Source: Muraenolepis orangiensis (Eukaryota > Chordata > Actinopteri > Gadiformes > Muraenolepididae). Taken from it: a DNA stretch of 64,000 bases. The notes under the pieces were generated by a model that was not told the DNA's origin, did not search any database, and was given only the letters and a program-made list of their open reading frames with translations. The position numbers and the translations under genes were made by a program. Location of the stretch: contig JANIIK010000702.1 in the NCBI GenBank assembly GCA_027704905.1, positions 151,001 through 215,000 on the forward strand, given 5' to 3'. Positions 29,414 to 40,507 of the stretch are shown one piece after another; position 1 is the first letter of the stretch, and each line of letters starts with the position of its first letter.

Positions 29414-29725
29414 AGCCTGGCGGAGTGGGTCTGTGGCATGGACAGACAGTACTGAGGCGGTGGGTATGTGTTCATGAGTGCTGCCCACGGTGCAGACTCT
29501 GGCCCCCGAGGGGGCCGTGGTGATTTCATTTAGATTTCATTTAGTTATATTTTGTTGATACTAGTTTAGTTTAGTTTGTTGTTATTTAGTTTTTAGGTAT
29601 TAGTATATTTTGTGTGCATTTATTCCCCCTGTTTCAACTGTTGCACCTTAATTTCCCTCGGGATAAATAAAGTCTCTTGATCCAGTGTCCCTCCTGGGGG
29701 GGTGTGACCGCGTCTGCTTCAGCAT
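29414..29725 (-). pseudogene. spag17: spag17 exon split by a retroelement tail
   Basis: Acceptor TACAAG before ATGCTGAAG at 29725, probable donor GCT followed by GTGAAT at 29414. The two flanking parts encode DAEADAVTPPQEGHWI and TTAPSGARVCTVG with SVHATDPLRQA, together matching one continuous recalled SPAG17 stretch. Removing 157 bases (insert plus one TGAT copy) leaves 155 bases, which fits the phases of both neighbouring exons. As it stands, the insert puts a TGA stop into the frame. Confidence 0.8.
29525..29677 (+). mobile_element. Short LINE/SINE 3' tail inside a coding exon
   Basis: 153 bases ending CCTCGGGATAAATAAAGTCT, flanked by TGAT (29521-29524, 29678-29681). It closely matches 60905-61050, where the tail ends in TCTGAATCTGAA. 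This is a fish non-LTR 3' end, heavily 5'-truncated. The duplication is short, so a longer degenerate one cannot be excluded. Confidence 0.8.
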
Positions 29726-29730
29726 CTTGT

Positions 29731-29761
<31 letters not shown>

Positions 29762-29804
29762 ACATAAGAGTTAGCAACATCGTTTTGAACAATTCAGTCT
29801 AGTG

Positions 29805-30705
29805 TGAGTGGAGAGGAGGATCTCATGTGAGGGGAGAGGAGGATCTCATGTGAGGGGAGAGGAGGATCTCATGTGAGGGGAGAGGAGGATCTCATGTGAG
29901 GGGAGGGGAGGATCTCATGTGAGGGGAGAGGAGGATCTCATGTGAGGGGAGAGGAGGATCTCATGTGAGGGGAGGGGAGGGTCTCATGTGAGGGGAGAGG
30001 AGGATCTCATGTGAGGGGAGGGTCTCATGTGAGGGGAGAGGAGGATCTCATGTGAGGGGAGGGCAGGGTCTCATGTGAGGGGAGAGGAGGATCTCATGTG
30101 AGGGGAGGATCTCATGTGAGGGGAGAGGAGGATCTCATGTGAGGGGAGAGGAGGATCTCATGTGAGGGGAGGGTCTCATGTGAGGGGAGAGGAGGATCTC
30201 ATGTGAGGGGAGGGTCTCATGTGAGGGGAGGGTATCATGTGAGGGGAGAGGAGGATCTCATGTGAGGGGAGAGGAGGATCTCATGTGAGGGGAGAGGAGG
30301 GTCTCATGTGAGGGGAGGGTCTCATGTGAGGGGAGAGGAGGAGCTCATGTGAGGGGAGGGGAGGGTCTCATGTGAGGGGAGGGTCTCATGTGAGGGGAGA
30401 GGAGGATCTCATGTGAGGGGAGGATCTCATGTGAGGGGAGAGGAGGATCTCATGTGAGGGGAGGATCTCATGTGAGGGGAGAGGAGGATCTCATGTGAGG
30501 GGAGAGGAGGATCTCATGTGAGGGGAGAGGAGGGTCTCATGTGAGGGGAGGGTCTCATGTGAGGGGAGAGGAGGATCTCATGTGAGGGGAGAGGAGGATC
30601 TCATGTGAGGGGAGGGTCTCATGTGAGGGGAGGGTCTCATGTGAGGGGAGGGTCTCATGTGAGGGGAGGATCTCATGTGAGGGGAGGGTCTTGTGTGATG
30701 AGGTC
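29805..30705. repeat. 23-base G-rich minisatellite
   Basis: Over 40 copies of GTGAGGGGAGAGGAGGATCTCAT, with frequent 17-18 base variants lacking AGGAG. The plus strand is strongly purine-biased with runs of G. Confidence 0.97.
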
Positions 30706-30802
30706 AACTGACACATTAGGGAGGATTAAATGAACAGAAAGTAACCACTGAGGGGAAGCCCTAACGTAGCCGTGTGAAAGTGGAGACACCAAGTGGTCTC
30801 AC

Positions 30803-30892
30803 CCTTCTGCTCATCTAACGTCTCTTCCTGTCTGAGCTCAGCGCCCGGTGGCCACACAGAGCCAGAGTCTGAGCTGAAGCTCACAGCACCGT
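30803..30892 (-). CDS. spag17: spag17 exon
   Basis: Encodes DGAVSFSSDSGSVWPPGAEL and ends with donor AAGG followed by GTGAGAC, one base over phase, which fits exon 29725. In-frame sequence upstream (VLFL) also matches SPAG17, so the original acceptor probably lay a few codons further up. That place is now a pure GT run with no AG. The only AG nearby, TTTCTAG at 30893, would shift the frame relative to exon 31343-31491. Confidence 0.75.
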
Positions 30893-30898
30893 CTAGAA

Positions 30899-30901
<3 letters not shown>

Positions 30902-30950
<49 letters not shown>

Positions 30951-31065
30951 GAACCTCTATGTTGTGTGTTTGTGTAGTGGTGTGTGTTGAGTGTGTGTTA
31001 GTGTAGTGGTGTGTGTTGGTGTAGTGCTGTGTGTTGTGTGGGTGTGTAGTGGTGTGTACCTCTGT

Positions 31066-31110
<45 letters not shown>

Positions 31111-31342
31111 TTGTGTGAGTGTACCTCTGTGTTGTGGGTGTGTAGTGGTCAGTACCTGTGTGTGTGTGTGGTGTGTGTTGTGTGAGTGTACCTCTGTGTT
31201 GTGTGTTTGTGTGTGTTGTGTGAGTGTACCTCTGTGTTGTGTGTGTGTGTGTGTGTGTGTACCTCTGTGTTGCGTGTGTGTTTGTGTAGTGGTGTGTGTT
31301 ATGTGTTTGTTTGTTTAGTTGTGTGTGTGTGTGTGTGTGTAC
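30902..31342. repeat. GT-rich minisatellite with repeated exon-end motif
   Basis: A CA run (30902-30949) and then units of GT tracts broken by GTACCTCTGTGTTGTG. On the minus strand the motif CACAGAGGTACAC, the end of exon 31343-31491 with its donor, recurs at about 31060, 31130, 31190, 31225 and 31262. Confidence 0.85.
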
Positions 31343-31491
31343 CTCTGTGGAGCCATCTCTCATGTGTCTGACCACAGCTCCCTGGCTGGTGATGACACAG
31401 AAGAGCTCCGCAGGCATTGCCATGGTAACCGCATGGCGCTGAGCTGGCACGCTCTGCCTCACCAAGATGCTCCATCTACCAGGGGTCGCCA
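31343..31491 (-). CDS. spag17: spag17 exon
   Basis: Encodes PGRWSILVRQSVPAQRHAV, ELFCVITSQGAVVRHMRDG and STE before donor GAG followed by GTACAC. The acceptor is probably GTTAG at 31492. A two-base start then matches the one-base end of exon 44937-45044. An alternative acceptor is GTAG at 31476. The ITSQG and RDGST motifs match recalled SPAG17. Confidence 0.85.
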
Positions 31492-32115
31492 CTAACACAC
31501 ACACACACACACAAGAAAGTTTTATTTATTGTCATTGTCTATTAAAATATTGGTATAATATAGAACATGCATATTTACATTTAGGGCATTTGGCAGACGC
31601 TTTTATCCAAAGCGACTTACAAGGTGTACATTAGTTGAAGCAGACAATAGCATAACACTGAGGTACGTGAACATAAAAATAGAGCAGTTCACAAGCATTC
31701 ATATTAACAAGATGAATAACACAATTTGGTACTGCCAGGTCACCTGCTTAAGTAGCTGTGATAAGAGCGTGTTATCAACATTAAGGATATACACTTGCTA
31801 GAATATACAACATGCTAAGAGCTAGTAATGTCAGGACTTAAGCAAGTTAGGGGTTCACAAAGGAGAAGGAGGGTTCATATTTATATGTTATATAATATAA
31901 TACACACGTATGTATTAGAATATAATAAACTGTATTTTATATTATATAATACACACTTGTAATAGACACACATGTATTAGATTGTAATAAACTGATATTT
32001 ATCATAATATAATAAACACATATGTAATATAATATAATATAATAAACACATATATTATATAATACACACATATGTAATATAATATAATACACACCTAATT
32101 AATATAATAAACACA
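31492..32115. other. spag17 intron with dispersed fish repeat
   Basis: At 31570-31625 a segment with GGGCATTTGGCAGACGCTTT and CCAAAGCGACTTACA is a sequence I recognise as widely dispersed in fish genomes, but I cannot name the family. From 31870 the region is AT-rich with ACACATATGTAATATAATAT repeats, continuing after the pogo element to 33320. Confidence 0.5.
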
Positions 32116-32117
32116 TA

Positions 32118-33214
32118 CCGTATTGACCCGAATATAAGACGGGTTTTTTTTCCAAGAAAAAAATCTGAAAAAGAGGGGTCGTCTTATAATCGGGGTTTAG
32201 ACTTTTCGATGTAACGTAATTGCACATGTAATTGCGCAACAACAGATCGCGCCAAACGACTGTTCCGAGACACCGCGCGACACTTAAAGTAACTCAAAGT
32301 CTTAAAGTAACAGTACATAAAAACAGTTACCTGGAGAGATAGAAATGGAGAGACACCGCGACCAACTTGAAAAAAGTGGCTCAAAAGTAGGGCAAGTTAA
32401 TAAACAGGAGAGACGAAGTTACGATGCCAATTTTAAGATAATGGTGATAAACGAAGCAGAGACATCAGACACCTGTCATTGCGACACAGGACAAGCCCAG
32501 CGCCTGCCCTTAGTGGACACTTGACTGAGCCAGTCAAAACCTAGTGACCTAGTGATCATACCGGGCGGAATGACAAGCCAGCTGCAGGTGTTGGATGTGG
32601 TCGTTAACAAACCATTCAAGGTTCATCTGCACAAGAGATCCACAGAGTGGCTCCTGGCTGGTCATCACGCACTGACACCGTCTGGAAAAATCCAAAAGCC
32701 TGCAGTACGTTTGCTCTGTGAATGGATCTTGCAAGCATGGGCTTACGTTTCCCCAGAAAGCATTAATGGGTTTAAGAAATGTTGCGTATCAAATGCCATG
32801 GATGGCAGCGAGGATGACGTGATGTGGGAGGAGACGGGGAGCAGACAGTGAGTGACGATAGCGGGAGTGAGAGGAACAACCCAGCGATGTAGAAGACGAG
32901 CTGAATGAGAAGACGTGATGTGACCAATAGACTGATGTTCTGTTTGATTGCTCTACTATTTGATTGCACTACTGTTTTATTGCACTACTGTTTCATTGCA
33001 ATCTATCTAGCCTGTTTTGTTTTTGTTTGCCAAGTTAGGCAAATTTGAACACAATGTGTGATGTGCGTTATCATTATTTTCCAAAAAAAATATTTTCTTT
33101 ATAAAAAAAATATTTGGTCTTCAAAAAAAAAAAAGATATTTTTTTCCAAAAAAGAGTCTTGAAAAAGAGGGGTCGTCTTATAATCGGGGTCGTCTTATAT
33201 TCGGGTCAATACGG
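32118..33214 (+). mobile_element. Pogo/Tigger-like DNA transposon, internally deleted
   Basis: Inverted ends CCGTATTGACCCGAATATAA flanked by TA (32116-32117, 33215-33216). An N-terminal transposase piece (RRSYDANFKIMVINEAE near 32410) and a C-terminal piece at 32552-32851 remain. The latter (GGMTSQLQVLDVVVNKPFK, VSNAMDGSEDDVMWEE) is typical of pogo-family DDE proteins. The middle, with the first catalytic residues, is gone. Duplicated GGGTCGTCTTATAATCGGGG lies inside both ends. Confidence 0.88.
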
Positions 33215-33216
33215 TA

Positions 33217-33954
33217 TATTATATGATACACACATATGTAATATAATATAAACAAATATATTATAATATACACACGTATGTAATATAATATAATAATCAC
33301 ATGTCAAATATAATACACACATATGCATGTTGTGTCTCCCAGTGTTGTAAAGTGTGGTTAAATGAGTGTCAGACCTTAAGGCTAGCTGGGGACTCGCTGG
33401 GGGGCTAGCTGGGAGGCTAGCCGGGGGGCTAGCTGGGAGGTCAAGGCAGTGTAGGTAACAGTGTTTGGAGACATCATTAGAGGCAGGGCTGGGGTCATCC
33501 TGGGTAACTTCCTGTGTACACACTGGATCACACACACAGTCATTTAGAGCTTTTAAAACAGTACCTGCTCACCTTTTGGAGTCTTCTGCCTCTGATGTGA
33601 TGTATTTGTGAGTCCAGTCCAGTTGTTTATATAAACTTGGTTGTACACTCATGAATACATTTAGTTAATCGTTTTATTGGACTATTTTATCAAGACCAGC
33701 CTGCAGGATTTAACCTCCAGATGGTAGAATACGGTTAGTAGTGTGCAGTGGTGAACTGATCTTGTTGGTGGAGCTAGGGCATCTAGTTCATGGAGGAGGC
33801 GGGATAACTGTGTATCCACCACTCTGGAGTGGGAACGGGAGTTAAGAGAGTAACAGAGTGACGCAGTTGGTGAGTGAGTGAACTGAACTAGTAAAGATGA
33901 ACTGAACTAGTAAAAACCCACTGAACTAGTAAAGAGCCACTGAACGAGAGACCA
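33217..33954. other. Intron, no assigned gene
   Basis: AT-rich repeats to 33320, then GCTAGCTGGG repeats at 33380-33440. A minus-strand frame at 33370-33530 has an acceptor-like ACACAG, but the protein (proline-alanine-serine repeats) is not convincing as a spag17 exon. ACTGAACTAGTAAA repeats lie near 33890-33930. Confidence 0.4.
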
Positions 33955-35376
33955 GCTTTATCTGACCACTTCCTTCTTACTTTCAAAGAGGTGGTATCTT
34001 GCCCCCGCGATGAGGGCCAGGCTACCTATAGCTGCCGTCGCATCACCCCTGCAACTACTGCATCCATGGCAGCTAAGTTACCTTTCTCACTCGCTCCTCT
34101 CTCTGACTTTAGTGGCTCTGTGGATAGTCTTACTGAAGACTTTAACACGGCCTTATCTACAGCCATCGACTCTGCTGCTCCTCTTACTGTTAAAAAGCGA
34201 ACCACAAAACGGCCAGCGCCTTGGTTCAATGAGGAGACTCGCACCCTCAAACAAAGCTGCAGAAGACTACAACGCAAATGGCGTTCAACAAAACTTGAAG
34301 CTGTTCATATTGCATGGCATGACAGCCTGCTCAGCTATAAATCTGCATTAACTACTTCCAGGAATGCCTACTTTTCAAGTGTTATCAACTTAAACAAGAA
34401 CAACCCTAAGTTTCTGTTTGACACAGTAAGAAGCCTGACGCAAAAACAACCTCAAACAGTTGGCTCCCTTCTCTCTGCTAGAAACTTCTCGGAATTCACA
34501 AAATCGAGACTATTAGAAAAGACATTGATGCCTTCCCCACCCATCATCCTGAACATCATGTAAGATGGGCACTATGTGTACCTCCTGAAGCAACCCTCCT
34601 GCAGTTCAGCACAATCTCCTTGGATGAACTTGCTAAACTAACACAGGCCTCTAAACCCACTACCTGTATGCTGGACCCTCTCCCCACCAAGGTTCTTAAA
34701 GAACTTTTCCCGGTCATTGGGCCTACTATGCTCAACATCATGAACCTATCCCTGTCTACTGGAACAGTTCCATCTACATTCAAGACTGCTGTGATGAAAC
34801 CTCTACTGAAAAAGCCCGGCCTAGACCCAGAAGTACTTAGCAACTATCGGCCCATCTCTAACCTTCCTTTCCTTTTTCGAAAGTACTGGAAATAATTGTA
34901 GCTGACCAAACCATCAATCATCTGATGGTGAACAATTTATTTGAACCCTTCCAGTCTGGGTTTAGAACCTTCTACTCCACTGAAACTGCTGTGACTCGAG
35001 TAGTTAATGATCTTCTCCTTACAATGGACAGCAATGCAAGCTCCTTGCTGGTGCTGCTCGACCTTAGTGCCGCCTTCGACACAATCGACCACAGCATTCT
35101 CCTTGATCGTCTCAAACACTATGTTGGCATTAAAGGTTCGGCTCTTCTCTGGTTTAGATCTTACCTCACAAATAGAAAGCAATTTGTTCTTTGCGATGAT
35201 TCACAATCGAATCACTGTAACCTAAGCTTTGGTCTTCCCCAAGGGTCGGTCCTTGGTCCTCTGCTCTTTGCAATCTTTATGCTCCCTCTTGGTGATATTA
35301 TTCGCAGTTATGGAATAAGTTTTCACTGCTATGCTGACGACACCAAATCTATATTCCTATCAAGTCTCAAGGAGGA

Positions 35377-38300
35377 GTATGGCCATGGAGTATGGCGCCG
35401 TACGAGATGGCTGCCGTGTCGCGAGCACCCGCACGACGACGTAGTTTTTTGTTATTTATTCTTTTTATCGCAACTATTTTAGTTCAGGAAGTTAGCAGCA
35501 AGTTCACTTATAACTTTTGCACACTTCAGGAGATCAGATCGACAGTCGCTCGCCGCCTACCGGAGTTTTTTCATTCTTTCGACTCGGACGTCCCGCCCGA
35601 AGTCACAGCTGGATTATCTCCGACCATCTTGGGCACGATTACACGCAAGCATCGCCGGAGGAAGCGAGGGAAGCGAGCCGGCGTGCTAGTCAGGCTGAGA
35701 CGTCGATCCGATCGCCCCCCACTACCCACCATTCTACTGGCTAATGTACAGTCTCTGGACAATAAGTTAAGCGAACTACAGGCTCGTATTCAATTCCACC
35801 GGGAAACTAAGGACAATTGTATCATCTGCCTTACGGAGACATGGATGTCGGAGGGGGTAACCGACGCAGCTATCGAGCCGACGGGATTTTCCGTCCACCG
35901 GGCGGACAGAACAAAGGCTCTCTCCGGTAAAGATCGCGGAGTATGTCTCATGATAAACAGATCTTGGTGCAACCAAAGTCATGTACATCCCCTCAAGTCT
36001 TTCTGTTCCCCGGACCTGGAGTACCTGATGCTTATGTGCCGTCCATACTGGCTACCTCGGGAGTTTACAGCGGTAACCGTGACCGCTGTTTACATTCCCC
36101 CACAAGCCAACACGGACACAGCGCTGAAGGAACTGTACGGGGCTATCAGCGAACAGGAGTCGGCACACCCCGAGGCTGCTCTCATCGTGGCGGGGGACTT
36201 CAACAAGGCGGACCTGAAGAAGGTAACACACGGGGCGAGCGGATCCTCGACAACTGCTACACTCCCTTCCGTGATGGCTACAAGGCCCTCCTCCGCCCAC
36301 CGTTCGGCAAATCAGATCACCGCTCTATCCAGCTACTCCCCGCCTATAGGCAGAGACTGAAGCAGCAACCGATCGCTGTGAGGGAGGTCCAATGCTGGTC
36401 GGACCAATCAGACTCTACGCTGCAGGATTGTTTTGATCACGCTGACTGGCACATGTTCCGCGTTGCCTCGGACAATAACATCAACGAGTACGCGTCGTCG
36501 GTCACCGGGTTCATCAAGAAGTGCATAGATGACGTTGTTCCGACCAAGTCGGTTCGGATATATCCCAACCAGAAACCGTGGATTAACGGCGATGTTCGCG
36601 CTGCCCTACATGCGCGTAACGCCGCCTTTGGTTCCGGGAATACGGAGGAATATACGAGAGCCCGTTACGACCTCCGTAAGACCATCGTCACTGCCAAGCG
36701 GGAGTATAAGGACAGAGTGGAAGATAAATTCAAGAAACACGATGCGAGGGGTATGTGGCAGGGGCTGCAGACGATAACGAACTTCAGAGGGAGAACCAGT
36801 TGTGTAGAGAACTCCTCTACCTCCCTCCCAGGAGAGCTAAATACATTTTTTGCTCGGTTCGACGTAAACGGCAGCCCGCCGAAGCCAGCACCGACTGGGG
36901 AGACCAGCCAGCTGCGCATCTCGGAGGCGGATGTGCGCCGCACCTTTAAGCGGCTGAACATCCGTAAGGCGGCAGGCCCCGACGACATCCCGGGCCGCGT
37001 CCTCAGAGCATGCGCAGACCAGTTGGCAGGAGTCTTTGCAGACATCTTCAACCTCTCCCTGTCCCAGGCTGTTGTCCCCGCGGTCTTCAAGATATCCACC
37101 ATCGTGCCTGTCCCTAAACAAACCAAGGTAACATGCCTGAATGACTACAGACCTGTGGCCCTCACCTCGATCGTTAGCAAATGCTTCGAGAGGTTGGTCA
37201 AGGACTTTATTTGCTCCGTGTTACCTACCACGCTGGACCCATGGCAATTTGCATATCATCAAAATAGATCCACGGACGACGCAATTGCCATGGCCCTCCA
37301 CACTGCCCTTTCCCACCTGGAGGGAAAGAACTGTTATGTGCGAATGCTGTTTGTGGACTACAGCTCAGCATTCAACACAATAGTTCCTGCCAAGCTCGAC
37401 ACCAAGCTGAGAGGTCTAGGCGTACCCCCATCCATGTGCAGCTGGATACTGAACCTCCTGTCGGACCGCCACCAGGTGGTGAGGATGGGCAGCACCACAT
37501 CAGAGCCACTGACCCTCAACACGGGAGCCCCCCAGGGATGCGTGCTGAGCCCTCTCCTCTACTCCCTCTACACCCACGACTGCATGGCTATGCACAGCTC
37601 CAACGTCATCGTCAAGTTTGCTGACGACACGACAGTGATGGGCCTGATCGCCGGCGACGACGAGACAGCCTACAGGGAGGAGGTCGGATCGCTGGAGCAG
37701 TGGTGCCAGGAGAACAGCCTCGCCCTCAACGTCAAGAAGACCAAGGAGCTGATCGTGGACTTCAGGAGGCAGAGGGGAGAGCACAGCCCTATCTCCATCG
37801 ACGGCGTTGCAGTAGAGAGGGTCAGCAGCTTCAAGTTCCTCGGCGTGCACATCTCCGAGGACCTCACATGGTCCACGCACACCACACACGTGGTGAAAAG
37901 GGCCCAACAACGCCTGTATTTTCTCAGGCGTCTGAAGAAATTCAGCATGGGCCCCCGCATCCTGAGAACATCCTACAACGGCACCATCGAGAGTGTTCTT
38001 ACAGGGTGTATCACCGCCTGGTACGGGAACTGCACGGCACTCGAGCGCAGAGCGCTTCAAAGGGTGGTGCGGACGGCCCAGTATATCGTTGGAGGTGAGC
38101 TCCCCTCCCTCCTGGACATTTACAACCAGCGGTGCGTGGCCAAGGCCAAACGAATTATAAAAGACATTGCCCACCCCAGCCACGAACTGTACTCACTATT
38201 ACCGTCAGGCAGGCGATACCGCAGTATCAAGTGTCGTACAAATAGGCTTAGAGATAGCTTCCACAGTCAGGCCATCAGGCTGCTGAACAAGGGCGTATAA

Positions 38301-38568
38301 CATATAACAATGTATATTTTATTACATTGATTTATATATACATATTGCTCTTTTCTGTGCTGATTTATGCATTTTATAAATTGCATTTTTTATTTTTATT
38401 TTATATTCTTTATTCTATTTTTATTCTATTTTTATCAATTTTTATCTTATCTTATTTTATAACTGCTGTCTGTCGTCGGGTATTGCACACAAGATTTTCA
38501 CATCACTGCTTTATACTAAACTGTAAACTGTGAAGTGACAATAAACTTGACTTGACTTGAAGTCAAAC
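35377..38568 (+). mobile_element. Jockey-superfamily LINE, near full length, inserted in the L2
   Basis: A 3.2 kb element. Endonuclease is in frame from ATG 35392 (LANVQSLDNKLSEL, CLTETWMSEGV, GDFNKADLKKV). The frame then shifts near 36222 and continues to 38300 through KSDHRSIQLLP (endonuclease end), PDDIPGRVL, LFVDYSSAFNTI, GAPQGCVLSPLL and FADDTTVMG (reverse transcriptase), ending LLNKGV. The shift follows a small deletion in the endonuclease. The tail is AATAAACTTGACTTGACTTG. Exact 5' junction uncertain by a few bases. Confidence 0.88.
35943..38300 (+). CDS. LINE reverse transcriptase frame
   Basis: The 785-codon frame is authentic from about 36222. Before that it is a shadow of the endonuclease frame. 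It contains all reverse transcriptase blocks, including the FADD box at about residue 560, and the C-terminal region with VESVLTGCITAWYGNC. Related copies are at 50045-50540 (plus) and 52775-54190 (minus). Confidence 0.85.
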   Translation: MSHDKQILVQPKSCTSPQVFLFPGPGVPDAYVPSILATSGVYSGNRDRCLHSPTSQHGHSAEGTVRGYQRTGVGTPRGCSHRGGGLQQGGPEEGNTRGERILDNCYTPFRDGYKALLRPPFGKSDHRSIQLLPAYRQRLKQQPIAVREVQCWSDQSDSTLQDCFDHADWHMFRVASDNNINEYASSVTGFIKKCIDDVVPTKSVRIYPNQKPWINGDVRAALHARNAAFGSGNTEEYTRARYDLRKTIVTAKREYKDRVEDKFKKHDARGMWQGLQTITNFRGRTSCVENSSTSLPGELNTFFARFDVNGSPPKPAPTGETSQLRISEADVRRTFKRLNIRKAAGPDDIPGRVLRACADQLAGVFADIFNLSLSQAVVPAVFKISTIVPVPKQTKVTCLNDYRPVALTSIVSKCFERLVKDFICSVLPTTLDPWQFAYHQNRSTDDAIAMALHTALSHLEGKNCYVRMLFVDYSSAFNTIVPAKLDTKLRGLGVPPSMCSWILNLLSDRHQVVRMGSTTSEPLTLNTGAPQGCVLSPLLYSLYTHDCMAMHSSNVIVKFADDTTVMGLIAGDDETAYREEVGSLEQWCQENSLALNVKKTKELIVDFRRQRGEHSPISIDGVAVERVSSFKFLGVHISEDLTWSTHTTHVVKRAQQRLYFLRRLKKFSMGPRILRTSYNGTIESVLTGCITAWYGNCTALERRALQRVVRTAQYIVGGELPSLLDIYNQRCVAKAKRIIKDIAHPSHELYSLLPSGRRYRSIKCRTNRLRDSFHSQAIRLLNKGV

Positions 38569-38599
38569 GACTCCTCCCAGAACTGCATTTTCCATCTTA

Positions 38600-40037
38600 A
38601 GGCCCCGTCACACCATAACGTTCTGGTCAGCGTTTGAGGAAACGTTGGTAATCGTCCGTGGTCGCTGGCATAGCGCCAGAAGAGCGTTGGGTGAACACTG
38701 GTAATCGTCGCTGATCGTCGGTGATCGGTGGAGAACCGTTCTTCAACGTTTAACGTTAAATGCTGGAGAACGTTCGTGGAACGTTGTACTAACGTTCGCC
38801 GACGTTGCACGCGTTTGTTAGTCAGTCGTTACCCTCGCGTTACTTGGTTGTTATTAATCGTTCCCAATCTTTGCTTTGCAGTGAACGACTCACTGGTACA
38901 CAGCCGACATTGTGTGCCTCTGTCTGGATGAGAGATGGAGTGTGTGGGGGTCAGGACCAGTGCTTTTAGCACCAACATTGTGTTCCTATTTTCGTATTGG
39001 AGATGGAGTACAGACGACATGGAGATGGAGTTTAGCAGTAGCCCCCCTCACACGCTTTTTTCCTCTTGGCGGCATGATGTGCACTGTTCAATATCCAGAA
39101 GAACTGTCACGGTTACGGTGGTTGTCAGGGGGCGCGGCCAAGCCACGTGCGCTGGCGGCGCACACACACACCTGTCAGCAATTGCCGTGGCTGATTGCTA
39201 ATCCCCTCACCTGGGGTATATAGACCCTGGCTTCCCGTTACCCCGGGGTTAGGTCGTACGTCATACTTTGTACATTCAGGACGGAATCGCCACGCTGATG
39301 TCCCGGAGATCCAGATTCTTTGCCTATCCCGCGTCACCCGCCTGTCTCGCGTTACGCCGGTCAATACAAGCTCCCCGGTAATTATAATTACCTGTCCAGT
39401 ACCTGTCGCTATTCCGACCTCCCGGTATCTAGACTTCTGGCTCGTCCCTGATCATCCGCCTGTCTGGTACCTGACGCTACTCCGACCTCCCGGTATCCAG
39501 ACTCCTCTCCCGTCCCGGACTACTCGCCGGTCTACTACCTGCCGGTACTCCACGGATCGACCTCCCGGTACTCAGACCCCTGGACTGTCCCTGATCACTC
39601 TCTTGTGTTGAGTTTGCTTGAAATAAAGCTCTGTTATAGCTCCACTGTGTCTTGGTCTGGGTCCCACCGAACAATCCAATCGTGACAAGAACAACTGAAT
39701 CCACTGTGATTTCCCCACGTTTTATACCCGTTTGAACATGCAACCCAAACGCCAGCAACACGCTAGTCTGTCAATAGTCACACGTTAGTCACACTCTCAA
39801 CACGCTCGTCTAACGTTGACTAATCGTAGTCGCGCGCCAGTGACACGTCAGCACACGTTAATCATTTTCAGGGGTGTCTTACTTGGTCGCTGGTACACGC
39901 TCCTCATGCGTTTAGTCACACGCTAGTCATGCGTTAGTCACACGCCAGATGTGTCCACCTCCCCTAGAACGCTCGAACATTGAACGATTAGAACGTTCAT
40001 AGAACGCAGACCAGAACGTTATGGTGTGACGGGGCCT
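38600..40037. mobile_element. Harbinger-like MITE with a solo LTR inside
   Basis: Ends are inverted copies of AGGCCCCGTCACACCATAAC, with TTA on both sides (38597-38599, 40038-40040), the PIF/Harbinger target size. Removing it with one TTA restores the L2 reading CTT AGA AAC (LRN), which supports the exact boundaries. The interior is rich in AACGTT and ACACGCTAGTC motifs and codes for nothing I recognise. Confidence 0.85.
39105..39687 (+). mobile_element. Solo LTR of Gypsy family E
   Basis: Starts TGTCACGGTTACGG, ends CGTGACA, flanked by AGAAC (39100-39104, 39688-39692). TATATAGACC near 39217 and AATAAA near 39622 serve as TATA box and poly-A signal. Same family as 664-1155. Confidence 0.92.
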
Positions 40038-40118
40038 TTAGAAACATTGCTAGAATACGACCAATGCTGTCTGCCGCGGATGCAGAGACACTCATCCACG
40101 CGTTTATATCGTCTTGAC

Positions 40119-40507
40119 CAGGGGTTCCCAACCGCCGGGCCGCGGACCGGTACCGGGCCGTGGAGGTGTTACTGCCGGGCCGCCAAACAGCTGTGTGTTT
40201 ATCATCATATTTGACTCAAATCATTTGAGTATAGGTGAACGGCGGGAGGTATAATCTATATATATAGATTATATAGCGGTATATATGGGCGGTATAATCT
40301 ATATATATATAGATTAAATATATATCGGCGGCATAACGAGAGACTTTCAGTTGCACGCGTACATGCCGCGTACATGCGCGTTTATACTGAAATCGAGCCC
40401 TGCCGTTTTGTTAGGGGTGTGTGTTGACACACACTTTGACAACCGGTCCGCGAATTTTTTTTCATGTATCTGCCGGTCCGTGGCACAAAAAAGGTTGGGA
40501 ACCCCTG
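40119..40507. mobile_element. hAT MITE, CAGGGGTTCCCAA family, copy 2
   Basis: Same ends and core as 28145-28588. Flanks GTCTTGAC and GTCTAGAC match at seven of eight positions. It interrupts the L2 frame just before LDYCNALF. Confidence 0.9.

Noticed and set aside
29805..30705. Regular short repeats that could suggest a CRISPR-like array
   Set aside because: Units are contiguous with no unique spacers; this is a eukaryotic minisatellite.
33370..33530. Possible extra spag17 exon on the minus strand
   Set aside because: An acceptor-like ACACAG is present, but the translation is proline-alanine repeats and exons 44937 and 31491 already join in phase without it.
37500..38183. 227-codon minus-strand frame
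   Set aside because: Antisense shadow of the LINE reverse transcriptase.
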